DNA of 64,000 nucleotides. Origin: Neoarius graeffei (taxonomy: Eukaryota; Chordata; Actinopteri; Siluriformes; Ariidae). The notes under the pieces are model-generated. The model had not been told where the DNA came from, did no database searches, and saw nothing but the letters and a program-made list of their open reading frames with translations. The stretch lies in assembly GCF_027579695.1 (NCBI RefSeq), contig NC_083577.1, positions 57,549,783 to 57,613,782 of the forward strand, given 5' to 3'. Made by a program: the position numbers and the translations under genes. Positions within the stretch are counted from its first letter, which is position 1. Each line of letters opens with the position of its first letter. Positions 1-12,269 of this stretch are shown in pieces.

Positions 1-753
1 CTCATGAGTGTTATTCAATATCCCGGATGTAGTTCGTATGAAAATTATGAGTGGCGTATTTCCCAGTAAAACACTCCTGTTTATATAATAAATACTACTT
101 TATTATACTGTTTGCAAAGCAAAGCACTATACTGTTCTTCCTAGGCTACTTATTATTCCCTTTTTTCTTCTAACAGATTTTCTGTGTATAATTCCTCAAA
201 AACCGCTTAACACAAAAAAATTGTTCAAGCATAGGTATTGTAAATGACAGCAACATTAGTTTTTTTTTCTACGCTTTATACTTTTAAAGATATTAAAGAA
301 AAACAAGTAAAAATTTCCCACTGAAATAAATGGTGGAATCTTCATGACCTTTATTTTCAATAAATTGTCAGTGTCAACAATCAAGTCTGACTGCTGCAGT
401 CTCTACAACTCTCTCTCACTCATCTATCTATTTCTTCATTTCTCTCTGAATATCTTTGACTTCCCCATCTCTTTCTTAATTTCTGTGTCTAAACTCTGTA
501 TAACCCCTCTCTTTCACTCTATCAATCTATATATCTATCTATTTCTTTCTCTCTATCTTCATATCTAATTTCTCCATCTCTTTAATTTGTTTCTTTCTTT
601 CACACACTAAATTTATCCATGTATTTTTATTTTTTATTTCTCTATCCCTATATTTGTCTTTATCAACTTACAATCTCTATTTCCTTCTCTCTACACTCTA
701 TACTGTCTTTTAAATTAATTGGGATTACCACCTCACATTGTGTTTTATTTAAT
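1..753. other. AT-rich flank with pyrimidine-rich low-complexity tract
   Basis: No gene is seen. From about 384 to 715 the + strand is a long imperfect run of CT/TCTA/TTTC units, a degenerate microsatellite. Short open frames here are low-complexity by-products. Confidence 0.6.
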
Positions 754-769
754 ATATTAATAGATTAAG

Positions 770-1134
770 GGGCAGCATGGTGGTGTAGTGGTTAGCACTG
801 TCGCCTCACAGCAAGAAGGTTCTGGGTTCGAGTCCAGCGGTCGGCGAGGGCCTTTCTGTGTGGAATTTGCATGTTCTCCCCGTGTCTGCGTGGGTTTCCT
901 CCGGGTGCTCCGGTTTCCCCCACAGTCCAAAGCCATGCAGGTTAGGCTAATTGGTGGCTCTAAATTGACCGTAGATGTGAATGGTTGTTTGTCTGTATGT
1001 GTCAGCCCTGTGATGACTTGGCGACTTGTCCAGGGTGTACCCCGCCTTTCGCCCATAGTCAGCTGGGATAGGCTCCAGCTTGCCTGTGACCCTGTAGAAG
1101 GATAAAGCGGCTAGAGATAATGAGATGAGATGAG
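770..1134 (+). repeat. tRNA-derived SINE, copy 1 (upstream member of tandem pair)
   Basis: Full-length fish SINE. The tRNA-like head has an A box (TGGTGTAGTGGTTAGC) and a B box (GGTTCGAGTCC). It is followed by the conserved core (TTTGCATGTTCTCCCCGTGT) and a tail of GATGAG units. It is flanked by ATATTAATAGATTAAG at 754-769 and 1135-1150. The body is nearly identical to the copy immediately downstream, but the tail differs. Open frames inside it are not genes. Confidence 0.95.
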
Positions 1135-1150
1135 ATATTAATAGATTAAG

Positions 1151-1509
1151 GGGCAGCACGGTGGTGTAGTGGTTAGCACTGTCGCCTCACAGCAAGAAGG
1201 TTCTGGGTTCGAGTCCAGCGGTCGGCGAGGGCCTTTCTGTGTGGAATTTGCATGTTCTCCCCGTGTCTGCGTGGGTTTCCTCCGGGTGCTCCGGTTTCCC
1301 CCACAGTCCAAAGCCATGCAGGTTAGGCTAATTGGTGGCTCTAAATTGACCGTAGATGTGAATGGTTGTTTGTCTGTATGTGTCAGCCCTGTGATGACTT
1401 GGCGACTTGTCCAGGGTGTACCCCGCCTCTCGCCCATAGTCAGCTGGGATAGGCTCCAGCTTGCCCGTGACCCTGTAGAACAGGATAAGCGGCTACAGAT
1501 AATGGATGG
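1151..1509 (+). repeat. tRNA-derived SINE, copy 2 (downstream member of tandem pair)
   Basis: Same family as the neighbour, with a tail of the GGATGG type. A third copy of the flanking target sequence, ATATTAATAGATTA, follows at 1510-1523. The two SINEs therefore share one target site with three copies of the duplication. Confidence 0.95.
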
Positions 1510-1582
1510 ATATTAATAGATTAGCCTATCTGTATACCTAGCTGATCTTATGAATTTGGTTGTTTTTAGTAGGCCAGGGTTA

Positions 1583-1607
1583 TCAATCAATCAATCAATC
1601 AATCAAA
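1583..1607. repeat. (TCAA)n microsatellite
   Basis: About six TCAA units in a row. Confidence 0.85.
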
Positions 1608-1664
1608 CAACTCATCTGTATATTTTAAGTAATCTCATTTTATATTATAGTATATCAAAGTAAC

Positions 1665-1986
1665 TTTCCATCCATCCATTATCTGTCACGGGCAAACTGG
1701 AGCCTATCCCAGCTGACTATGGGCGAGAGGCAGGGTATACCCTGGACAAGTCACCAGGTCATCGCATGGCTGACACATAGAGACAAACAACCATTCACAC
1801 CTACAGTCAATTTAGAGCCACCAATTAACCTAACCTGCATGTCTTTGGACTGTGGGGGAAACCGGAGCACCCGGAGGAAACCCACGTAGACACAGGGAGA
1901 ACATGCAAACTCCACACAGAAAGGCCCTCGCTGGCCGCTGGGCTTGAACCCAGGACCTTCTTGCTGTGAGGCAACAGTGCCACCCC
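1665..1986 (-). repeat. tRNA-derived SINE, copy 3 (minus strand, downstream member of pair)
   Basis: Minus-strand SINE of the GGATGG-tailed subfamily, somewhat diverged. It is flanked by ATCAAAGTAAC at 1654-1664 and 1987-1997. Confidence 0.92.
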
Positions 1987-1997
1987 ATCAAAGTAAC

Positions 1998-2342
1998 CTC
2001 ATCTCATCTCATTATCTCTAGCCGCTTTATTCTTCTACAGGGTCGCAGGCAAGCTGGAGCCTATCCCAGCTGACTATGGGCGAAAGGCGGGGTACACCCT
2101 GGACAAGTCGCCAGGTCATCACAGGGCTGACACATAGACACAGACAACCATTCACACTCACATTCACACCTACGGTCAATTTAGAGTCACCTGCATGTCT
2201 TTGGACTGTGGGGGAAACCGGAGCACCCGGAGGAAACCCACGCGGACACGGGGAGAACATGCAAACTCCGCACAGAAAGGCCCTCGCCGGCCGCTGGGCT
2301 CGAACCCGGGACCTTCTTGCTGTGAGGCGACAGTGCCACCCC
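1998..2342 (-). repeat. tRNA-derived SINE, copy 4 (minus strand, upstream member of pair)
   Basis: Minus-strand SINE of the GATGAG-tailed subfamily with a short core deletion. A third ATCAAAGTAAC follows at 2343-2353. As in the pair at 770-1509, the GATGAG-tailed copy lies 5' of the GGATGG-tailed copy in SINE orientation. Confidence 0.92.
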
Positions 2343-2799
2343 ATCAAAGTAACCTACTTTGGGTAAATAAAGTACTCTAGTTAGATGTGCCTGCATTGAT
2401 ATCTTTTATACTTTCTAATCTTTCACTTTGAAGCATTAATTATTTGCTTTCCAAACACTAGCATTTCCTTCAGGAAATGCAAATCTAGTTTCTTTTCACT
2501 CTACAAAATGTAGGAAAAGCTTCTTTTAGTAAAAGCACAAGCCTGTTTTTGTACAGGGACCAAAAATGTCTAACATTAGTAGCCCAGTCTGGAGAAGCTC
2601 TCCCACAGACACTACACCAAGAGTAGCCGAATGCTAAAGTAAAGTGCGTCCTTAATCCCAGGCTAACTAACAGCTCCGTGATAAATGAGGAGATGACATC
2701 AAACATGAACGGAATTCATGAGGAATCATTCAGTGACTCATATTCTCGTTTCTTATAGCATAACCAACAGCCAGACAGATAAAAGCTGAGTGGATATGT

Positions 2800-3219
<420 letters not shown>

Positions 3220-3907
3220 TAACAGCGAATGTTTGTCAAAGTAGCTTTTCTAAACGAGCACACCACCTCCCCCCTGAGATGTCTGGGTTCTAAGGATGTT
3301 TTGGTGTTCTCTCTGGTTTGCCACGTCAGCTACACTCCTTATCAGTACCATCATTTTTGTGTTCTGACTGTTTACTCCTGTTAGTTTGCTATTTTCATAG
3401 ATAACACAGTCACTTCGATGATGCACATGTGTAACCTGCATCGTGTTCTTTAGTACCTATGACACTAAGCAAGCTATTAATTAGTCCTGGGTTAATTATG
3501 TATACAGATGTGAGAGCAAATTATGCCCTAATTTGTTTACCATCCAAAAGAGCAACCTGGGTGCCTGGAAAAAAAAAAAAAAAACACACACACACTGTAC
3601 TGATCAAACCTTTGCATTGAGGAGATCTGAACTAAGCGGATGTGACATATACAGGCGTTTTTAACTGCCATAAAGCCCAGTGGTCACACCTTCTCATATG
3701 ATAAATAAGGGCATGGTAAGTAGACAGATGCATCAAGAACCAGTCAGGGCTGAGAATGCAGGATGGTAATTAGGAGTTAAAATAAAATATTTTGTCTCGG
3801 AAGACCTTATTTTACTTGCTTTTTTGTCATTGGCCTTACCTCGATCAGTATCTTGTTTGAAGTCATGTCCAAGAGCAGTTTAATTTTGAGATGTACAGTA
3901 TAAGAGG

Positions 3908-4289
3908 AGGGCGGCACGGTGGTGTAGTGGTTAGTGCTGTCGCCTCACAGCAAGAAGGTCCTGGGTTTGAGCCCCAGGGCCGGCGAGGGCCTTTCTGTGC
4001 GGAGTTTGCATGTTCTCCCCGTGTCCGCGTGGGTTTCCTCCGGGTGCTCTGGTTTCCCCGACAGTCCAAAGACATGCAGGTTAGGTTAACTGGTGACTCT
4101 AAATTGACCGTAGGTGTGAATGTGAGTGTGAATGGTTGTCTGTGTCTATGTGTCAGCCCTGTGATGACCTGGCGACTTGTCCAGGGTGTACCCCGCCTTT
4201 CGCCCGTAGTCAGCTGGGATAGGCTCCAGCTTGCCTGCGACCCTGTAGAAGGATAAAGCGGCTAGAGATAATGAGATGAGATGAGAATG
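3908..4289 (+). repeat. tRNA-derived SINE, copy 5
   Basis: Full-length, GATGAG-tailed. It is flanked by AGTATAAGAGG at 3897-3907 and 4290-4300. It lies in SERP2 intron 1 in the sense orientation. Confidence 0.95.
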
Positions 4290-4300
4290 AGTATAAGAGG

Positions 4301-4420
4301 GTGGTGCAGTGGTTAGCACTAGCGCCTCATAGCAAGAAGGTTCCGGGTTCAAACCTCACGGCTGACGGGGGGCCTTTCTGTGTGGTGTTTGCATGTTCTC
4401 CCCGTGTGGGTTTCCCTCAC
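4301..4420 (+). repeat. 3'-truncated SINE directly behind copy 5
   Basis: Starts exactly after the second AGTATAAGAGG and reads through the tRNA-like head and part of the core, with deletions. It then stops matching near 4420. It repeats the tandem-at-one-target arrangement seen at 770-1509 and 1665-2342. Confidence 0.85.
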
Positions 4421-4756
4421 AGTAACTGGCTACCCGAAATTACTCATAGGTGTAGAGAAAACCTCTATCGTAATCTGGTAGACGGCAGTGGACAACATTT
4501 AAAGGTCTTGTCCTTTCAACATTCAAAGGACAAGACAGTCCTTTGCCTCATGGTTATTTTTATGCTAAACAATAAGCCCTGTTCTTAAAGTCACAGCTGG
4601 CTGATTTTATCATTGCTATATGTGTTATTGAATGTAATGTAGTTTTTTTTTTCCATATAAGCAAGTAGTTTTCCTTGTTGCAGTGTTGTGTTCTTGTGTT
4701 GTCAGTGATTTTTTTTTTTCATGCTGTAATCCATTTTGTGGGGAAATAAAGCACCA

Positions 4757-5085
4757 AAGGGTGGCATGGTGGTGCAGCGGGTTGTGTTGCCGCCTCCCAA
4801 TTCCAGGATCCTGGGATCAATCCTAAGCTCAATTTACTGTGTCTGTGGAGTTTCTCATGTTCTCCTATGATCATGGGGGTCTCCTCCCAATTCCCAAAAA
4901 CATGCCAGTCGGTGTACTAGCTACCCTGTGTTGCCCTAGTTGTGAAAGGTGTGTGTTCATGGTGCTCTGTGAAGGACTGGCATCCCAACCAGAGTGTGTT
5001 CCTGCCTAGCACCTTGGGATGGGCTCTAGATTGACTGCAGCCCTGACTAGGATCAAGTGGCAACTGAAGATATATGAAGCACCTA
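4757..5085 (+). repeat. Old, diverged SINE
   Basis: Recognisable head (GGTGGTGCAGCGGGTTGTG) and remnants of the core and the GGGATGGGCTC segment. It is much more diverged than the other copies. The fragment at 48066-48360 resembles it and may be the same old subfamily. Confidence 0.75.
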
Positions 5086-5110
5086 CTACTGAAGATGCAG
5101 AAAGTACTAG

Positions 5111-5451
5111 TACATCTCCTAAAATTAGAATATCATAAAGTTCAATATTTTCCATCACTTATTAAAGAAAGTGAAAATTTAATATAGTCTAGACTCACTA
5201 CACGTAAACTAAAATGTTTCAAGCATTTTTCTATTTTAATTTTGATAATTATGGCCTACTCAAGCAAAAAGCAACAGGGATGACTGCAGTGGATTGTCAA
5301 GAAAAGTCAATTCAAGAACTTGGGAGAGCTTCACAAGGAGTGGACCGAGGCTGGTGTCAATCCATCAAGAACCACCTCGCACAGATGTCTTCAGGAAAGG
5401 GGCTACAACTGTCACATTCCTAATATCAAGCCACTCCTGAGCCAGAGACAA
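5111..5451 (+). mobile_element. Tc1-like transposon, 5' half (split by a LINE)
   Basis: Begins with a Tc1-like terminal sequence (TACATCTCCTAAAATTAG) and runs into transposase-like coding sequence: ELGRASQGVDRGWCQS, then MSSGKG. It breaks at 5451. The matching 3' half resumes at 8951 after a minus-strand LINE. ACAA at 5448-5451 is repeated at 8951-8954 and fits the target duplication of the LINE. Confidence 0.85.
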
Positions 5452-5793
5452 TTGATTGATTTTGATTGATTGAAGTATTTATTTCGAATATGAAAAGCAA
5501 ATATATATAAATAATAAAAAGAAAAATAAAATAAACATTTAAACATAATACATAGAAATACATATTCGAAAAGGAGTGAGAAGTATAACTTATAAACTCC
5601 CACCCCTTCTCCTTAAATAATGAATAACAATAACAAGCTTCCTTGTTACCTGTCTAGATGCTCATGCCTGATACTTATAGATAAATAAAATGTATTTCTG
5701 ACTTTGTATTTAGAAAAACCTAAATGTAATTTACATATATCCATACCCATACATACATATATATACACATAAGCATAAACACATGTATACACA

Positions 5794-6861
5794 TGTAAGG
5801 TCCTCTAAAATAACACTGTATTTTATACTCTATATTGGATTGCCCTATTTTCTGTGTAATTAACTCCATTTACCATAATGCCTTGTGGTTTGGAATATTT
5901 TCACTGTTCTGATGTGTTGTGACGTTCTGTGCATTCGGACCAATCAGACTTATTTGCTCGTTGTAGTTTTATTTGAATTTTGATGTCAGCCAATGGTAAT
6001 TGGTATATGTTTAATGCCCGCGAGTTCGCGGGCTTTTTGAGATGTTTCATCACTTCGCGAGGGAGAAGCTCACGGAGTTCCCGCCTGCTGCCGAGCAGAG
6101 AGAGATCGCGTTGTTTGTGAGCTCTATTTCAGCACTTATTTTGCAGACAGTTTTTTTTTATAGTTTGGTCTGCTTGTGGCCATAAACTCCGGTGTCACTC
6201 CAGTGAGTGATCTTGCTGTTTTTTTTTCTGCGGACACATCTGCCCTCCGTGCTGTGCCCACCGGAGCGCTTTCGTCAGTCCCGGGAACTCACTGTGTCGG
6301 GTCTGGGACCCAGCCCGCTACCGAGGGGTTTGGGGTGAGCAGCATCTTATTCGAGCGAGCTAACCCACAGCAATAGCTAGCCCTCTGCTCAGGAGCATCT
6401 GCTGCGTGACTGTACCGACATCTGTAACCTGATCCGTCTGGTTTGACCGGTGGATTGTGAGTAACGCGAACCCACACTTACACTGACACACACACACACA
6501 CACACGCGTTCCTCTGGTCTCGCCTGGATAGCCAGCGTTTTAGAAGGGCATTGCAGCGGTTGCTGTTCTGTCTGCAGTTCACAGAGCTGCCACCTGTGCA
6601 CCAACGGGCCCCAACTGCGCGCGCGTTTTTCTTTCTTGTCCACTTCTTTTCTTTTGATACTTTACCCAGTTTTATTTTCTTACTATGTACTGCTGGTATA
6701 CACACTGTTGATGTGCTATCTGTAACATCTCTATTATGTAGGCTAATTGTTTCCGCTCTTCTTGTGCCGGTGTTACTATTTTCTTGGTGATTACATTGCA
6801 TGCTTCTTTGGGAGCATTTATTGTCAAATACTATTATTATTATTATTATTATTATTATTGC

Positions 6862-6892
<31 letters not shown>

Positions 6893-7332
6893 GCTTATTA
6901 ATAAATATAATCATTATTATTTAATTATATCTTGGGTGTATTGGCTGCTCAGTTGGTTGTTTATATTTGAACATTCTGACATGCACACTGCAGACTAGCT
7001 ATTAGTTCTTTCACTCATGCTACTGTTATTTTAAAGTCTGAGGAAATACACCATACACTAGCTTCAAAGGTAAGTGTAGTATTTTCGCAGTGGAGGCACC
7101 GCGCTGTTAAATTTATCATTTATTAGATTTATGCTTATTATTCTCTCTCTCTACTCATACTTGTACCCTTATGGTATCAGGAATCTCAGCCAGCTCACCA
7201 CTCCACCGCTGAGAACTTAGGACCCTGTTGCGCCATTATTTATTGGGATTTAGGGTAACTCTTTAGTAGCCTATAGCCTACTGTGCTGGGTAATCAGCAC
7301 CTGTCCAAAAAAAAAAAAAAAAGGGGGTTACA
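5794..7332. mobile_element. Putative solo LTR (about 1.5 kb) inside the LINE
   Basis: The ends are inverted TGTAA...TTACA, with CACA on both sides (5790-5793 and 7333-7336), fitting an LTR with a 4-base target duplication. The inside is unlike the LINE. It has a palindrome CCCGCGAGTTCGCGGG near 6020, a GC-rich stretch, a (TAT)n microsatellite at about 6830-6895 and AATAAA near 6900. No gag or pol is present. The TG..CA ends and short duplication could arise by chance, because the flanks are CA-rich. Confidence 0.5.
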
Positions 7333-7969
7333 CACATACATACATATCTACATACACATCCCTATATACACATGCCTCCCCATACATACATATAAAATAT
7401 ATCTATTATAAGCATACACCTTCACATACAGTATGCACGCACAACCCATGCACACAGACAGGAAAAGTAACAGAAAAGTGTTCTCATGACACTTAGTGCT
7501 ACCCATCACCTCCCTCATCCCTGTACCTCTTGAAAATAGTGTCTTTGAACCTCATTTTAAACTGTTTCATGTTTGGACACTGCTTCAACTCCATGGTGAA
7601 CCTGTTCCATAGTCTCACCCCGCTAACTGAAACACAAAAACTTTTCCTGTTTGTACGAAATAAAGCTAAATTAAAGTTAATTTTTCCCCTTAAATTATAA
7701 CTCCCTTCATGGATACTGAATAATTTTTGTATATTTATTGGTAATAGATTATTTTTAGCTTTGAACATTATTTGAGCTGTTTGATAATCCACGATGTCTG
7801 TAAATTTTAGTAATTTGGACTGTAAAAATAATGAGTTTGTGTGTTCCTGATAGCCAACGTTGTGAATGAGCCGTATTGCTCTTTTTTGAATGATGGTTAG
7901 TGGCCATATTGATGTTTTGTAATTGTTGCCCCAAACCTCAGCACAGTATTGAAAGTATAGTGAGACTAG

Positions 7970-8426
7970 CACTACGTTCAGACTGCAACCTGAAACGACC
8001 CATATCCGATTTTTTTGTTAGGCCGTTCACATTACCAATTATATGAGACTTGTATGCGATCTCCAATATGAACGGAAAACAACCCAAAAGTGTCCCGCAT
8101 GCGCAAATTGACACGTAATAAGCACATCTACCTAATACGTAAACAAAAAAAAAGCCATTGTTGTTGTTTTCCACCAAAGAGGCGGGATTAGCCAAAGCAG
8201 AATAGTGACGTTTGTCTCTTGTTGATGACGTGACGGTCAGACTGCAGTCGCATGTGAAAATAACGGATATGCATCGGAATTAGGACCACATATCCAAGCG
8301 GCCTGGGTCGCATGTGAAAAAAATCGGATCTGTGTCGTTCAGATTGTCAATAACAAATCGGATACAGGTCGCATATGGGCAAAAAAATCGGATATGGGTC
8401 ATTTCAGGGTGCAGTCTGAACGTAGT
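7970..8426. mobile_element. MITE inside the LINE
   Basis: A 457-base insert with inverted ends ACTACGTTCAGACTGCA / TGCAGTCTGAACGTAGT and internal repeats of CATATCCGAT-like units. CTAG lies on both sides (7966-7969 and 8427-8430). Removing the insert restores a continuous LINE reading frame (LYCSL-VSLYFQYC), which proves insertion. The target could be TA or CTAG, so the superfamily is open. Confidence 0.85.
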
Positions 8427-8950
8427 CTAGGGAACAGTAAAGAGTATGGAGTGATTTCTGATCCAAAACCTTTTTTGCTTTGTTTATTATTGTAATGCTT
8501 CTTGAGACTTTAGTTTGTACATGTCTGATATGCGATTTCCAATTGATTCTGTCATCTATGGTTACCGCCAAAAATTTAATTTCATGAACTCTTTCTATTT
8601 CAACTCCATCTATTTTTTTTATTAGTACCTGTGTATTCAGTGTACAATTACCAAATAACATTATTTTTGTCTTGCTCAGATTTAGTGATAACCTGTTTCT
8701 ATTGAACCATTTTTTTTTAGTTTGTTCATTTCTATAGTGATGTCCTTCTGTAATTTTTGTAAGTTATCCCCAGAATAGAAAATATTTGCGTCATCAGCAA
8801 ACCAAAATGCAATACCTTAGTGACTTTACATATATCATTAATGTACAAAATGAAAAACTTAGGGCCCAACACAGACCCCTGAGGGACCCCACAAGCAATG
8901 TCCAAACATGAAGAAACACAGTCACCCAATTTCACAAACTGCTGTCTCCC

Positions 8951-9640
8951 ACAATGCCAGAAGCGTCTTACCTGGGTTAAGGAGAGAAAGAACTGTACTG
9001 TTGCTCAGTGGTCCAAAGTCCTCTTTTCAGATAAAAGTAAATTTTGCATTTCATTTGGAAATCAAGGTCCTAGAGTCTGGAGGAAGAGTGGAAAGGCATA
9101 GAATCAAAGGTGTTTGAAGTCCAGTGTGAAGTTTCTGCAGCCTGTGAGTATTTGCAGTGCCATGTCATCTGCTAGTGTTGGCCCACTGTGTTTTATCAAG
9201 TCCAAAGCCAATGCAGCTGTCTACCAGGAGATTTTAGAGCACTTCATGTTTCCATCTGCTGACAAGCTTAATGGAGATGCCAATTTCCTTTTCCAGCAGG
9301 ACTTAGCACCTGCCCACAGTGTCAAAACTACTACCAAACAGTTTGCTGACCATAATATTACTGTGCTTGACTGGCCAGCCAACTTGCCTGACCCCCATAG
9401 AGAATCTATGGAGTATTGTCTAGAGGAAGATGAGAAACACCCAGCCCAAAACTACAGACGAGCTGAAGACCACTATCAAGGCAACCTGGACTTTAGTAAC
9501 ACCTCAGCAGTGCCACAGGCTGATCACCTCCATGCCACGCTGCATTGATGCAGTAATTTGTGGTAAAGGAGCCCCAACCAAGTATTGAGTGTATAAATGA
9601 ACATACTTTTCAGAAGTTGGATATTTCTGTATTGTAAATC
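8951..9640 (+). pseudogene. Tc1-like transposase, 3' half (dead)
   Basis: Continues the Tc1 element that starts at 5111. It reads TWVKERKNCTVAQWSKVLFS, a frameshift, then SADKLNGDANFLFQQDLAPAHS and VLDWPANLPD. The catalytic Asp of the FQQDLAPAH motif is present. The motif expected to read SPDLNPIENLW has decayed to LPDPHRESMEY. The right terminal repeat is not recognisable. Confidence 0.88.
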
Positions 9641-9771
9641 CTTTTTGATTGATCTTGTGAAATATTAGTAAATAATAGTGGGTACTCTCATTATAAATAC
9701 AATATTTTAATAGGATAACTGAGTAATCAAGTAAGGTACTGGAAATTGTTAGATTTTGGATGAGTAATATT

Positions 9772-11480
9772 AAGGTTAAGGTTCTTTTACTTGTCATTTC
9801 AGCCATATACAGTTGGTACAGTACACAGTTAAAACGAAACAATGTTTCTCCAGGACCATGGTGCTACATTTAACATCACAGGACTACAATCTACAACACA
9901 CAAAGTGCAAGAGTGCAACAATGCAAACAATAAATGACAACATAAGGTGCAGAGTTGAGTGTGCATATTGAGGTAGTATATGAAAAGGGAATAAATAAAT
10001 GTAAAACTTGTGTGTGAGAGAGACACTGTAAAGCAATAGTGCATTGCTATCCACTGTGCAAAGTCTGCAGTGTGAGTGGTGTGTTCAACAGTCTGTGAGA
10101 ATCAGCCCAGTTCCTCAGAGTTGAGGAGTCTGGTAGCATGTGGGCAGAAACTGTTACAGGGTCTGACTGTGAAGGCCTGGATGCTTTGGTACCTTTTTCC
10201 AAGACAACAGGAGGGTGAAGAGATTGTGTGGGGTCGGCCACAATGCTGGTGGCTTTCCGGATGCAGCGTGTGGTGTAAATGTCCATGATGGAGAGAAGAG
10301 AGACTCTGATGATCATCTCAGCTGTCTTCCCCTTGTAGGGTCTTGCGATCCGAGATGTGCAATTCCCAAACCAGACCATGATGCAGCTGCTCAGAATGCT
10401 CTCAATAGTCCCTCTGTAGAATATTGTGAGGATGGGAGATAGGTTTTCTTCAGCCTCTGTAGGAAGTAGAGGTGCTGCTGGGCTTTCTTGACTATGGAGC
10501 TGGTGTTGAAGGACCAGGTGAGGTCGCTGCCAGATGAACAACAAGGAATTCGGTGCGCTTGATGTTCTCCACGAGTAAGCCATTGATGTACAGTGGAGAG
10601 TAGTCACTCCATATTCTTCTGAAGTCCACAACCACCTCTTTTTGTTTTGTCCATGTTCAGAGAGGGGTTGCTGGCTCTGCACCAGTCCGACAGCCGTTGT
10701 ACCTCCTCTCTGTATGCTGACTTGTTGTTCTTACTGATGAGACCCACCATAGTCATGTCCTCAGTAAACTTGATGATGTGGTTCAAGCTGTGAGTTGCTG
10801 CACAGTCGTTAGTCAGCAGAGTGAACAGCAGTGGACTGAGCACACAGCCCTTGGGGGCCCCAGTGCTCAACATGGTGATGCTGGAAGTTCTGCTCTCAAT
10901 CCAGACTGACTGAGGTCTCTTAGTCAGGAAGTCCAAGATCCAGTTGCAGAGGGAGGTGTTCAGGTCCAGCAGGCTCAGCTTTCCAATTAGTTGCTGAGGG
11001 ATGATTGTGTTGAATGCTGAACTGAAGTCTTTGAACAGCATTTGTACGTATGTGTCCTTGTCGAGGTGGCGAAGGGTGGTGGCCATGGTGTCGTCTGTTG
11101 ACTGGTTACAGCAATACGCGAACTGCAGCAGGGTCTTTATGTGCCTCATGACGAACCTCTCAAAGCACTTCATAATGGGTGTGAGTGCAACAGGATGGTA
11201 GTCATCGAGGCAGGACACTGAAGGCTTCTTCGGCACGGGGACGATGGTAGTGGTCTTGAAACACTTAGGAACAATGGCGTTGCTCGAGGAGATGTTGAAG
11301 ATGTCAGCGCGAACATCTGCCAGGTGGTTCACGCATCCTCTGAGCACTTTACCGGGGACATTGTCTGGTCCGGCAGCTTTCCGTGGGTTAACTCTGCAGA
11401 CACAGCACCTGGTCGATGGTCTTCCTTGCTGCCACACCGTTCTGTGCCTCAAATCGTGCATAGAAGCTGTTCAGACAATT
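9772..11480 (-). pseudogene. CR1/L2-like LINE with decayed reverse transcriptase
   Basis: Minus-strand non-LTR retrotransposon in SERP2 intron 1. The longest open segment (10604-11461) covers much of the reverse transcriptase: [14 protein letters not shown], then [36 protein letters not shown] and [10 protein letters not shown]. The expected FADDTT catalytic box reads FTEDMT, so it has lost a catalytic Asp. A second segment (10047-10682) covers the C-terminal region (FYRGTIESILSSC and TTRCIRKATSI). The 3' UTR reaches about 9772 with the family's characteristic end (GAAATGACAA). A relative of this 3' end occurs on the + strand at 38340-38672. Non-functional. Confidence 0.88.
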
Positions 11481-12126
11481 ATACAGGCAATGTCTAATGT
11501 ACCATGAACCAATACAGTGAAAAGGCTGAATAATACTACAGTGAAAATGCCTCAGTTCTATAGATATTTTAGAAGTGAAGGTGGTTGGATTCCAGGGTCT
11601 GCATTTCAGCCATGCCATGTGCTATTTTGTTATAACCAGCAAAGAAAACAAGTCCAGCACCGTACTAAACTTTACTAAAACCGAGGTGTGCAATCTTTAC
11701 CCAAATGGTTCAAAGTGGCCGCAGGTTTTGATTTCGCTTGGAGTTTATCATTTGATTGTGAATGTAATCGGTTGTAATTCCATTTTGCTTGAATGAAAGC
11801 CTTCAGCAACACTGGTCCTTTGTGAATAAGCCTGCACACACATGCTTCATAGATGTTACCGTGTCTTAACTAGTTGGCTCATCTTGAGCCATTGGTATTA
11901 TTGTACAATCCTCTACATTTTCAAACTTTAATGGCTGACTCTGTGTATCCCATTTACTGGTCTTTTGTGTCAGTGAACTCCACAGAACTATAACATTTTC
12001 AAAGTGTATGGCTGTTTTTGGCTAATTGAATTAATTGACAACAATAAACATAGGAATTGTATAATTCAGTATTTATTTGCTGAAAGAAAATGCAATGTAA
12101 TTTCTTGTTTTCTGATCATCTTATAG
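11481..12126 (+). other. SERP2: SERP2 intron 1, 3' part
   Basis: No gene or recognisable mobile element. Unique AT-rich intron leading to the exon 2 acceptor. Confidence 0.6.
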
Positions 12127-12237
<111 letters not shown>

Positions 12238-12269
12238 TAGACAAATGGGTCACAAATCAAAGTTAAAAC

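Larger units (their letters stand above)
5452..8950 (-). mobile_element. CR1/L2-like LINE fragment, itself interrupted twice
   Basis: Minus-strand, 5'-truncated non-LTR retrotransposon, inserted into a Tc1 element. The 3' end at 5452 carries TTGATTGATT-type repeats. Coding remnants include the reverse transcriptase segment GVPQGSVLGPKFFILYINDI (about 8790-8900) and the carboxyl region YCAEVWGNNYKTS...QKRAIRLIHNVGY (7499-7972). The FADD box is lost by frameshift. It is interrupted by an LTR-like insert at 5794-7332 and by a MITE at 7970-8426. Removing both leaves about 1.5 kb of LINE. It is a dead copy. Confidence 0.85.

Noticed and set aside
757-1516. Open frames of about 100 residues on both strands (MVSTVASQQEGSG..., MGERRGTPWTSRQ...), repeated at many places
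   Set aside because: They are translations of the SINE body, which stays open in some frames. They occur at every SINE copy and have no protein family.
6747-6998. Frame with a long Leu run, looking like a membrane protein
   Set aside because: Translation of the (TAT)n microsatellite; no other support.
10076-11507. Several + strand frames of 60-90 residues
   Set aside because: Antisense shadows of the minus-strand LINE.
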